A stretch of 29,912 nucleotides of DNA, from contig CALVJU010000015.1 in assembly GCA_944332375.1 (NCBI GenBank), positions 1 to 29,912 on the forward strand, in the 5' to 3' direction. Under the pieces are notes generated by a model. The model was not told the DNA's origin. It was given only the letters and a program-made list of their open reading frames with translations, and searched no databases. The position numbers and the translations under genes are program-made. The stretch is from an uncultured Bacilli bacterium. Lineage in GTDB: Bacteria; Bacillota_I; Bacilli_A; RF39; UBA660. Below are positions 23,852-29,912 of this stretch, in pieces (position 1 is the stretch's first letter; every line of letters starts with the position of its first letter).

Positions 23852-24178
23852 TTAATCTTCTTTTCCATATATAATCTTTTCTAGATTTGATAGTCGCCTT
23901 AATAGGTCGGCGTTGCTAACATCACCTTTACTATGATCTTTTAATACATCAAGTTTCGTCTTCAAAGCACGTACTTCTTGCTTTAATTGAATATTATCTT
24001 CCATGAGTTCTTTTTTATCCATTTCTAATTCTTTCATGATGGCATTCATCTCTTCGTAATCACGAATAATAATATCTAGAAATTTATCGACTTCTTGCGG
24101 ACGGTATCCTCTCGTATCGATCTTAAACTCCTTTTCCAAAATATCTTTTGTTGTCAATTCGACTCTTCCTTGATACAT
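23852..24178 (-). CDS. gpsB: cell-division protein GpsB
   Basis: DivIVA-like adaptor that couples division and elongation of peptidoglycan synthesis. It is 108 residues with the N-terminal membrane-binding and lipid domain (LTTKDILEKEFKIDTRGYRPQEVDKFLD), a coiled coil (about 36-80) and the short C-terminal trimer segment (LLRRLSNLEKIIYG). AGAGGTGAAGG precedes the ATG. The gpsB-rnpB neighbourhood is the same as in Bacillus subtilis. Confidence 0.94.
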   Translation of the reverse strand: MYQGRVELTTKDILEKEFKIDTRGYRPQEVDKFLDIIIRDYEEMNAIMKELEMDKKELMEDNIQLKQEVRALKTKLDVLKDHSKGDVSNADLLRRLSNLEKIIYGKED

Positions 24179-24205
24179 GATCCTTCACCTCTTTTTATCA
24201 TTACT

Positions 24206-24234
24206 ATTTTCTCAAAAAAACAAGCATTTGTCAA
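24206..24234 (-). promoter_or_regulatory. gpsB promoter
   Basis: Minus-strand TTGACA (24229-24234) and GAAAAT (24206-24211) with a 17-bp spacer. The -10 is imperfect. Confidence 0.5.
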
Positions 24235-24261
24235 TTGACTTTTCCTGTACATCTAAGCCAC

Positions 24262-24300
24262 AAAAAAGCTACTTATATATATATCGGAAATAAGTAGCTA
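24262..24300 (-). terminator. terminator of the small ORF
   Basis: AGCTACTTA and TAAGTAGCT form a perfect 9-bp stem over a 14-base loop, followed by TTTTTTG. The stem overlaps the last codons of the 32-codon ORF and ends the transcript before gpsB. Confidence 0.8.
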
Positions 24301-24367
24301 ATTTAATATAATTTACATCTTCTATCATATTGTCAAACATCATGTGAATCCTCATCTTTTCTTCCAT
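24269..24367 (-). CDS. small ORF, 32 residues, unknown
   Basis: ATG preceded by AGAGGTGAGACAC, a strong ribosome binding site, then 32 codons to TAG. The peptide has four Met in the first 14 residues (EEKMRIHMMFDNM) and an aromatic end (TYFRYIYK). It has no clear membrane helix, so it does not look like a type I toxin. It lies between the prepilin gene and gpsB on the same strand, with a terminator at its end. Apart from it, 24368-24446 holds no gene; a short CTAG-T6-CTAG repeat near 24430 may be a weak stop after the prepilin. Confidence 0.5.
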   Translation of the reverse strand: MEEKMRIHMMFDNMIEDVNYIKLATYFRYIYK

Positions 24368-24446
24368 GTGTCTCACCTCTATATAGAGTCTAACACACGA
24401 AAATTTATCTGTCCTGCTGTTCGACAAAACTAGAAAAAACTAGACC

Positions 24447-25883
24447 TTAAATTGCGATGACAGTAACACGATATCCAACTTGAGCATTATACGTTCCTGT
24501 TCCTGATGAAAATGAAAATATTCCGGACGTAGCTCCACTACCTGCTCCTCCACGGATAAACCATGGCTGTGCACTCGTCACCATCTGCGCTGTATCTCCA
24601 TACCATGTAGCAACTTCTTTTACTGCATCTCCATTTAAAGATACTTCATAATTTGTCGCACTATATGAACTATAATAGTCATAGTATTTGGTCTCTGGAA
24701 GTTCTGACATATGTGACTCTCCAATCTCTCCAAGATTGTTTCCCATCACGTACTCTCCAACACCGCCACTCATGTCGTATACCCCGTAAATATTTCCAGT
24801 TGTAGATTGCGCGACATTCGACTGGTAATTTCCCCCTCCAGTTTTTCCACTTCCGTTTGCTGTAATTTCTTTTAAAGTTCCATATTTTGAATGTGATAAA
24901 TAAGCTACTGCTCCCCATTCGCTATTCTTCATTAAATGAGTATCTGATTTTCTTTCGTTAAAACCATGACGAGATGCGGTACTCGTACTAAAGCTACGAG
25001 ACGATTCGAAATAAGTGTTTAAGCTCTCTCCTGATATTGGCGTAACATTAGGTAATACTGTCGGTTGATCTGACGTTCCCGTCGTTTCGAACTTCCCAAC
25101 CCAAAATCCACTGATCTCTCTTCCACCAAAACGAAATGCTGGATGTGTAATTAAACTTTCATCACTCGTCGTTCCTAAATTAAATGAAATTTCAATCTCC
25201 GTTGGTCCTGTCGTGAATGCTCGATATTGAAATCTTGGAATCCATACGTAATAACCGACGACATCTACTGGATCAACGACATCTCCCACTTTCGCCGTTC
25301 TATACTTTTCACGCTGCGATGGCGTCACAGTAATAGCATTCGCCCATCTTTTTTCTCCGTAATTATACCACTCATTATTCTCGTAATTTGCTTCGCTTGC
25401 AATCACCCAAGAACCTTGCGAAGCATCCCATACAACCGGATACATATTGGCAAGTAATTCTGGTGTAGATGCTCCAGAGGTATCGGCAATTTTTGGACAT
25501 TCTCCCGCATCTTTCACGATAATCTCACTAGATTTAAACGGTTTAATTCCACAGAATTGTCCATTGCTCGCTTCTATTTTAGTGTTACCTTTCAGATCGA
25601 TTTCAATCGTTCCATTTCCCTCGATACTTCCGTTATAATCAATTTTTTCATCATTATAAACAATTTTTCCGTTTTTAATTTCATACATATGCCGGTCATA
25701 ATCGTATTCTGCACTATCTTGTGATACTGCGCGTAATACCCCCATTAAAGTTTCTTTATAGCCACTCTGACGTGCTGTTGCAATTGCATCCATAAAATTA
25801 GGTGCAATTACAAGTACTATAATTCCAAGTACGACAATCACGGCTAATAATTCGATTAATGTAAACCCATATCTTCGTCTCAT
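24447..25883 (-). CDS. prepilin with FGE/C-type-lectin-like domain
   Basis: A 478-residue type IV prepilin-like protein. The leader MRRRYG is followed by FTLIELLAVIVVLGIIVLVI, with the cleavage site after G6 and the conserved Glu at mature position 5 (E11). A small beta domain follows (about 55-135) with C111 and C129, a possible disulfide. From about 145 on there is a large Gly/Ser/Tyr-rich domain with the marks of formylglycine-enzyme/C-type-lectin folds: GVYDMSGGVGEYVMG (367-381), WFIRGGAGS (441-449) and the final VGYRVTVIAI. No catalytic Cys pair of true FGE is seen, so it is probably binding rather than enzymatic. No pilus assembly genes are in the window. Confidence 0.85.
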   Translation of the reverse strand: MRRRYGFTLIELLAVIVVLGIIVLVIAPNFMDAIATARQSGYKETLMGVLRAVSQDSAEYDYDRHMYEIKNGKIVYNDEKIDYNGSIEGNGTIEIDLKGNTKIEASNGQFCGIKPFKSSEIIVKDAGECPKIADTSGASTPELLANMYPVVWDASQGSWVIASEANYENNEWYNYGEKRWANAITVTPSQREKYRTAKVGDVVDPVDVVGYYVWIPRFQYRAFTTGPTEIEISFNLGTTSDESLITHPAFRFGGREISGFWVGKFETTGTSDQPTVLPNVTPISGESLNTYFESSRSFSTSTASRHGFNERKSDTHLMKNSEWGAVAYLSHSKYGTLKEITANGSGKTGGGNYQSNVAQSTTGNIYGVYDMSGGVGEYVMGNNLGEIGESHMSELPETKYYDYYSSYSATNYEVSLNGDAVKEVATWYGDTAQMVTSAQPWFIRGGAGSGATSGIFSFSSGTGTYNAQVGYRVTVIAI

Positions 25884-25904
25884 AAGATCCCTCTATTCTT
25901 TTAT

Positions 25905-25933
25905 ATTATAACAACATTCCAATTCTTTTTCAA
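25905..25933 (-). promoter_or_regulatory. promoter of the prepilin gene
   Basis: Minus-strand TTGAAA (25928-25933) and TATAAT (25905-25910) with a 17-bp spacer, 22 bases before the start codon. Confidence 0.65.
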
Positions 25934-25934
25934 T

Positions 25935-25963
25935 CAAAAGAAAGTAGCCATATCGACTACTTT
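25935..25963 (-). terminator. thrS terminator
   Basis: AAAGTAG and CTACTTT form a 7-bp stem over a 9-base loop, followed by CTTTTG. It overlaps the thrS stop codon and adjoins the prepilin promoter. Confidence 0.6.
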
Positions 25964-27720
25964 ACAATTTTTTTCTCTTTGATTTCTTCTTCGATCATAT
26001 CGACAAATTCATTTGCTGCAACTGTCGTTGTCTTTTGTTCTCCATGCAAACGATAACTAATTAAATTTTCGTCGCGTTCTTTATCTCCTAAAACAAGAAT
26101 ATAAGGAACTTTCTTCGTCTGTGCTTCACGCATACGATATCCAAGCTTCTCATCTCTATCATCCAACGTTACTCGAATATTTTTCTCTTCTAACAATGCC
26201 TTTATCTTCTCAGCATATTCTAAGTGATATTCGTTATTTACTGGAATGATACTTACTTGTACAGGCGCTAACCAAGTTGGGAATGCACCCTTTGTCTCTT
26301 CTATTAAAAATGCAGTAAATCTGTCAAATGTACCAAATATTGCTCTATGAAGAACGACAGGAACTTGCTTTTCTCCCTTATTGTCAATGTATGATAAATC
26401 AAATCGTCTTGGAAGTAAGAAATCCAATTGGCAAGTTGATAATGTAACCTCTGGCCCAACCGCTGGTTTCACTTCGACATCTAATTTAGGACCATAAAAA
26501 GCAGCTTCTCCAATTGCTTCAAAATATTCGACGCCAAGTTCATTTAAAACTTCTCTTAATCTTTCTTCAGCATTATTCCACATTTCATCATCATCAAAAT
26601 ATTTTTCTTTATCTTCAGGATCGCGGAGCGACAATCTAAATTTATAATCTTTAATTCCAAAATCTTTATATACATCGAGAATTAAATTAACAACTTTTTT
26701 GAACTCTTCTCCAATCTGTTCCGGAGTTACAAACAGATGAGCATCATTTTGGCACATGCATCTTACACGTTCTAATCCTTTCACAGCACCTGACGCTTCA
26801 TATCTAAAATCTGTTGCAAACTCGCCGATTCTAATAGGCAATTCTTTATACGAATGAAGTTTATTCTTATATACTAACATATGGTGCGGACAATTCATTG
26901 GACGGAGTACAAACTCTTCTTCATCAACTTTCATTGATGGAAACATATTTTCTTTATAATGATCCCAATGTCCTGAAGTTTTATATAAATCAACTGTTCC
27001 AACACAAGGCGTATAAACATGTTGATATCCCATTTTTCTTTCCTTGTCATAAATATAATTTTCTAATTCTTTACGAACTAAAGCACCATTAGGAAGCCAT
27101 AACGGCATTCCAGCACCAACTAGTTCATGATTCATAAATATTTCTTGTTCTTTTCCTATTTTTCTATGATCTCTTTGTTTTCTTTCTTCTAACTCTTGTA
27201 AATAACGATTTAAATCCTCTTCGTTTTCAAAACATACTCCATATATTCTTTGAAGCATTTTATTGTTAGCATCACCTTTCCAATAAGCTCCGCTATGTTT
27301 AATAAGTTTAAAATACTTCATTTTCTTAGTAGATTCAACATGAGGACCTCTACATAAATCTGTAAAATCTCCCTGGGTATAGCAAGAAATAACAGTCTCT
27401 TTTTCGTCCATTCTATTGATTAAATCTATTTTATACGGATCGTCTTTAAATTTTTCTAATGCTTCTTCTTTAGAGATCTCTTCTCTATAAATTCTTTTAT
27501 CAGCTTTCGCACATTTTTTCATTTCTTTCTCGATTTTAGCTAAATCTTCATCTGTTAGTGTTTTGTCTCCTAAATCTATATCGTAGTAAAACCCTTCCTC
27601 GATCACTGGCCCTACCCAAAATTTAGCCTCCGAATATAAATGCTTTACAGCCTGCGCGAGTAAATGTGCACAACTATGATTCAATACATTTAATTTTTCG
27701 TTCTCTTTAATATTTTCCAT
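25957..27720 (-). CDS. thrS: threonyl-tRNA synthetase lacking the TGS domain
   Basis: Charges tRNA-Thr. The editing domain has HSCAH (H15, H19) and DLCRGPH (C123, H127). The class II core has motif 2 and the zinc site in RPMNCPHH (C277) and VLHRAIFGTFDR, and the C-terminal anticodon-binding domain is complete. At 587 residues it is about 55 shorter than usual. It starts directly at the editing domain, so the N-terminal TGS domain is absent. AAGAAGGGATG precedes the ATG and a T-box terminator lies just upstream, so the start is not mis-set. The T-box leader couples expression to uncharged tRNA-Thr. Confidence 0.96.
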   Translation of the reverse strand: MENIKENEKLNVLNHSCAHLLAQAVKHLYSEAKFWVGPVIEEGFYYDIDLGDKTLTDEDLAKIEKEMKKCAKADKRIYREEISKEEALEKFKDDPYKIDLINRMDEKETVISCYTQGDFTDLCRGPHVESTKKMKYFKLIKHSGAYWKGDANNKMLQRIYGVCFENEEDLNRYLQELEERKQRDHRKIGKEQEIFMNHELVGAGMPLWLPNGALVRKELENYIYDKERKMGYQHVYTPCVGTVDLYKTSGHWDHYKENMFPSMKVDEEEFVLRPMNCPHHMLVYKNKLHSYKELPIRIGEFATDFRYEASGAVKGLERVRCMCQNDAHLFVTPEQIGEEFKKVVNLILDVYKDFGIKDYKFRLSLRDPEDKEKYFDDDEMWNNAEERLREVLNELGVEYFEAIGEAAFYGPKLDVEVKPAVGPEVTLSTCQLDFLLPRRFDLSYIDNKGEKQVPVVLHRAIFGTFDRFTAFLIEETKGAFPTWLAPVQVSIIPVNNEYHLEYAEKIKALLEEKNIRVTLDDRDEKLGYRMREAQTKKVPYILVLGDKERDENLISYRLHGEQKTTTVAANEFVDMIEEEIKEKKIVK

Positions 27721-27961
27721 AACATCCCTTCTTTCTATTGTTTTGGGAATGAAAAAACACTCCCTACTATTATGTAAGGAGCGTTGATACGCGGTACCAT
27801 CCTTTGTTTCGCTTAATTACGGAGTAACGGTCCTAAACCGGAAATCTCTTTCGAGTTCTGCTCATAGGTAGTAACATTTTAATTTTTCTACAGGTTCCCA
27901 GCAATCCCTGCTCTCTAAAAGAAAAGATTTAAAATATCGTGTCCTAATCATCGCATTTGAT
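27721..27961 (-). promoter_or_regulatory. T-box riboswitch leader of thrS
   Basis: An mRNA leader that senses uncharged tRNA-Thr. On the minus strand it has a stem I with GAGAGCAGGGATTGCTGGGA and AACCTG, a specifier region with ACTACC (ACT or ACC, both Thr codons), AGCAGAACTCG, and the T-box core GGATGGTACCGCG (27790-27798 for GGTACCGCG) that pairs with the tRNA acceptor end. The terminator follows. Confidence 0.93.
27751..27785 (-). terminator. T-box terminator of thrS
   Basis: AACGCTCCTTAC and GTAGGGAGTGTT pair over 12 bp (with G-T pairs) around ATAATA, followed by TTTTTT. The antiterminator would use the T-box bases and the 5' arm. Confidence 0.9.
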
Positions 27962-27967
27962 AGTCTT

Positions 27968-27996
27968 ATCATATATCTTTTTCCATTGTTTGTCAA
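27968..27996 (-). promoter_or_regulatory. thrS promoter
   Basis: Minus-strand TTGACA (27991-27996) and TATGAT (27968-27973) with a 17-bp spacer. Transcription would start near 27961, giving a leader of about 240 bases. Confidence 0.8.
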
Positions 27997-28000
27997 CCTA

Positions 28001-28774
28001 TTAATGATGATGTCCACCCAACAAAACACTGACGAGTAAAAGTGCGACTCCAAGTAATACTCCTGTGATCGTTCCTTTTTCTTTTTTGTGTTCTACTAGA
28101 TGTGGGAACAATTCAAATACGGCGATATATAAAACCATTCCTGTTGTAATCGCAAGTAAAATACCCAGTAAGAATTCGTTTAACATACCACTCATAAAGA
28201 ACATCAAAAGTCCCCCAAACAACGTAGAAATTGCAGTGAGAAATACAATTCCAATCGTTCTTTTCAAGTGCTTTTTCGATGTATAAAATGTAGATGCAAT
28301 CACCATTCCCATCGGAATATTGTGAAGACCTACACCAATACACATCAAGATTCCAAGCTCTAATGAACTTAAAACACTCGTATAAATTGCCATTCCCTCT
28401 ATTATATTATGCAGAATCAAAGCAACACTTGCCACAATTCCAATATGTGTTAAGTTTTCTTCATCTACTTTTTCATGTTCCTTTTCATGATGATCTGGAA
28501 CAAATAAATCAAGCGCTTTTAATAGTAAGACTCCTATGATAATAAAGAAAAGCAAGCATCCTACCGCTTGCCATGTCTCTAAACCTTCGCTTAAATGCTC
28601 GAAACTTTCCGGTAGTAATTCTAATATGATTAATGATGCCATAACTCCAAACGCCGTACTAATAGAAAACTGTACAATCTTTTTATTGTTCTTCGTAATA
28701 AAAATAATTGCAGTTCCAAATACGATAAATAATCCAACTAATAATGTTAATAAAAGTGCTGCGAACTCATTCAT
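28001..28774 (-). CDS. ZIP-family metal transporter
   Basis: A 257-residue membrane protein of the ZIP (ZupT-like) family, probably importing Zn2+ or other divalent metals. The family metal-binding helices are present: HNIIEG (122-127) and HNIPMG (151-156). A His/Glu-rich cytoplasmic loop (PDHHEKEHEKVDEENLTH, about 93-110) lies between TM3 and TM4, and the C-terminus ends in HHH. There are about eight membrane segments. ATG 28772-28774 is chosen because AGAGGGGAT precedes it; an in-frame ATG seven codons earlier is before that site. Direction of transport and metal are inferred from the family. Confidence 0.88.
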   Translation of the reverse strand: MNEFAALLLTLLVGLFIVFGTAIIFITKNNKKIVQFSISTAFGVMASLIILELLPESFEHLSEGLETWQAVGCLLFFIIIGVLLLKALDLFVPDHHEKEHEKVDEENLTHIGIVASVALILHNIIEGMAIYTSVLSSLELGILMCIGVGLHNIPMGMVIASTFYTSKKHLKRTIGIVFLTAISTLFGGLLMFFMSGMLNEFLLGILLAITTGMVLYIAVFELFPHLVEHKKEKGTITGVLLGVALLLVSVLLGGHHH

Positions 28775-28843
28775 TCTATCCCCTCTTTCGCACATATCTA
28801 TTGTATCATACTTGTCAACATATTCTCTCTTTTTTTATAAAAT

Positions 28844-28872
28844 AAAAGCTTCTGAAATATCAAGAAGCTTTT
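28844..28872 (-). terminator. terminator of the 28860-29759 gene
   Basis: AAAAGCTTCT and AGAAGCTTTT form a perfect 10-bp stem over a 9-base loop, with TTTAT following on the minus strand. It overlaps the stop codon. Confidence 0.8.
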
Positions 28873-29759
28873 TGGTAGAGTCCTGCAAATTTTCCAAAAA
28901 AACGATCTGGATCTTCATGGAATTCTAAGACAATTCTCTTTGATTCTCCATCCAATTTATAATGTATCTCTACTGTAAATGAGATCTTATAATTCATCTT
29001 TTCATCATTTCCAAGATCTCCAACACTCTCAGAAATCATAGGTCCCCAAACACCTAACAAGGCAGTAGCTAGCATTGCTCTTTCCGTACTATGATCTTCT
29101 ACCTGATGCATTCCATTACTACTCACTGACAAACCTGACCTCACTGTAATCTTCTCTATTTGTTCATATTTAATTTCATATTGAAAGTTCTCAGTCGATG
29201 CAATGACAAACACTATATCTTTACTATCTTTATTTGTCGTGATCGCACACAAATGATTTGATAACTCTGGTTTTCCTTTAATTCCAAAAAGATAAGTACC
29301 TACCATAAAATTATCTCGCATTTGTTCTTTCAGATTCATATCCGATATCACTTTTTGGATATCAGATTTCTTTTTCGAGCGATTTTTACTTTCTTGCATT
29401 GGAAAAAATAAACTAACGATAAAAAGGATAAAACTTGCAATATAAAGATAAAACCCAAGTTCTAATTGCATCATTTCACTATAGCTATGATACACCGTAT
29501 AAAATGTATAGCCAAATCCTGCAAATATAATCGGTACGGCAATATAATAAAATTTCTTACGATTCGCATATACGATATATAGTAAAAACATGGATGTTGT
29601 GAATGCAATGCTAAATCCTTTTATTTCAAATGTCAATAAATGTTCCGTATCGAGTCTTACAAATGTTTTAAACCCTGAATAAAATAACAAAACCAAATAA
29701 ATTGCAGTTACGATCGTCTTAGCACTAGTCTTTGGAACTACTTTTGTACTTTGCTCCAT
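28860..29759 (-). CDS. four-helix membrane protein with soluble C-terminal domain
   Basis: I do not recognise a named family. The 299 residues hold four hydrophobic helices (about 15-33, 47-65, 70-92, 99-120), a very basic stretch (NRSKKKSD, about 126-133), and a cytoplasmic domain (about 145-299). That domain alternates beta strands, with YLFGIKGKPELSNHLCAIT, EIKYEQIEKITVRSG and ISFTVEIHYKLDGESKRIVLEF, and ends in a helix. The layout resembles bacterial PH-like domains, by eye only. ATG 29757-29759 has GGAG 6 bases upstream; GTG 29771 is the alternative. It ends in TGA. Confidence 0.65.
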   Translation of the reverse strand: MEQSTKVVPKTSAKTIVTAIYLVLLFYSGFKTFVRLDTEHLLTFEIKGFSIAFTTSMFLLYIVYANRKKFYYIAVPIIFAGFGYTFYTVYHSYSEMMQLELGFYLYIASFILFIVSLFFPMQESKNRSKKKSDIQKVISDMNLKEQMRDNFMVGTYLFGIKGKPELSNHLCAITTNKDSKDIVFVIASTENFQYEIKYEQIEKITVRSGLSVSSNGMHQVEDHSTERAMLATALLGVWGPMISESVGDLGNDEKMNYKISFTVEIHYKLDGESKRIVLEFHEDPDRFFGKFAGLYQKAS

Positions 29760-29805
29760 AAAAATCTCCACTCCCTATCACATCAATCTTTTAACTTCTA
29801 TGATC

Positions 29806-29835
29806 AGTATACCCTTTTCTTAAAAAAATTGTCAA
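29806..29835 (-). promoter_or_regulatory. promoter of the 28860-29759 gene
   Basis: Minus-strand TTGACA (29830-29835) and TATACT (29806-29811) with an 18-bp spacer. Confidence 0.7.
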
Positions 29836-29865
29836 CGAAATAGAATCACTTTCAATCAGGTTGAC

Positions 29866-29892
29866 AAAAAAAGAGAAGATAACTTCTCTTTT
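29866..29892 (-). terminator. terminator of the next minus-strand gene
   Basis: AAAAGAGAAG and CTTCTCTTTT form a perfect 10-bp stem over a 4-base loop with a T run on the minus strand. It should end a gene whose coding region enters from beyond 29912. Confidence 0.85.
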
Positions 29893-29900
29893 AACATGAT

Positions 29901-29912
29901 TTAAGGCTCAAG
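29901..29912 (-). CDS. possible 3' end of a gene entering from the right
   Basis: Only the codons for Leu-Glu-Pro and TAA would be inside the window. It is proposed because a strong minus-strand terminator follows at 29866-29892. Too short to identify. Confidence 0.25.
   Translation of the reverse strand, partial: LEP

Noticed and set aside
23513..23884. Plus-strand open frame of 123 codons
   Set aside because: It lies antisense to rnpB and the gpsB 3' end; the conserved RNase P blocks explain the sequence.
24447..25883. Possible target gene of a diversity-generating retroelement
   Set aside because: The C-terminal fold would suit such a target, but no reverse transcriptase, template repeat or second copy of the 3' end is in the window.
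27862..28053. Minus-strand open frame of 63 codons before thrS
   Set aside because: It runs through the thrS promoter and T-box stem I; the riboswitch explains the region.
1..29912. Mycoplasma-type genetic code (TGA as Trp)
   Set aside because: Three genes end naturally in TGA, Trp codons are TGG and no gene is interrupted by internal TGA.
1..29912. CRISPR array, prophage or integrative element
   Set aside because: No regularly spaced repeats, phage structural genes, integrase or conjugation genes are visible.

Overview
The window is a 29.9 kb piece of a low-GC, AT-rich Gram-positive (Bacillota) chromosome. The signs are strong AGGAGG-type ribosome binding sites, many intrinsic terminators, a class B (Bacillus-type) RNase P RNA, a threonyl T-box leader, a Gram-positive LexA box before recA, GpsB, PgsA beside a RodZ-like protein, and an agr-type peptide system. 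TGA is used as a stop three times (agrB, the amidase, the last membrane protein), tryptophan is always TGG, and no gene is broken by an internal TGA. The code is therefore standard, which argues against a code-4 mollicute. Amidase, GpsB and RodZ-like genes imply a walled cell. My best guess is an uncultured Bacilli/Erysipelotrichia-like lineage; the species is not identifiable by eye.

Layout, left to right. 1-1190: the tail of an unidentified plus-strand gene, then agrB-agrD on the minus strand with no agrC/agrA in view. 1.2-7.2 kb: a cold shock protein, a P-type Ca2+ ATPase, an HdeD-like membrane protein, an unknown protein and glucose-6-phosphate isomerase. 7.2-11.1 kb: galE, an HtrA-type protease, an Abi_2/HEPN-like protein and a CwlD-like amidase. 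11.2-16.0 kb: a tight seven-gene minus-strand cluster of an orphan AbiEi-like protein, an unknown 121-residue protein, an rRNA methyltransferase-like protein, an RluA-type pseudouridine synthase, a DPM/GtrB-like glycosyltransferase, an Alg14-like protein and an Alg13-GtrA fusion. 16.1-18.5 kb: tgt (plus), then rplM-rpsI (minus) with its promoter and probable L13 leader. 18475-19700: an intact ISAs1-family element inserted 6 bp beyond the rplM -35 box; its right end directly abuts the 3' part of a tRNA-Ser(GCU) gene with no 5' part and no target duplication. 19.8-24.2 kb: pepC (plus), then recA, pgsA, a rodZ-like gene, rnpB and gpsB (minus). 24.2-25.9 kb: a 32-codon small ORF and a large prepilin carrying a formylglycine-enzyme/C-type-lectin-like domain. 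25.9-29.9 kb: thrS with its T-box, a ZIP metal transporter, and a four-helix membrane protein with a soluble C-terminal domain.

Most of the window is housekeeping. The least conventional parts are the agrBD pair without a visible receptor, the AbiEi-like protein embedded in an RNA-modification/glycan cluster with a non-nucleotidyltransferase partner, the Alg13-GtrA fusion beside Alg14 and a lipid-linked-sugar glycosyltransferase, the FGE-like prepilin, and the IS junction that leaves a half tRNA gene beside the rplM promoter.
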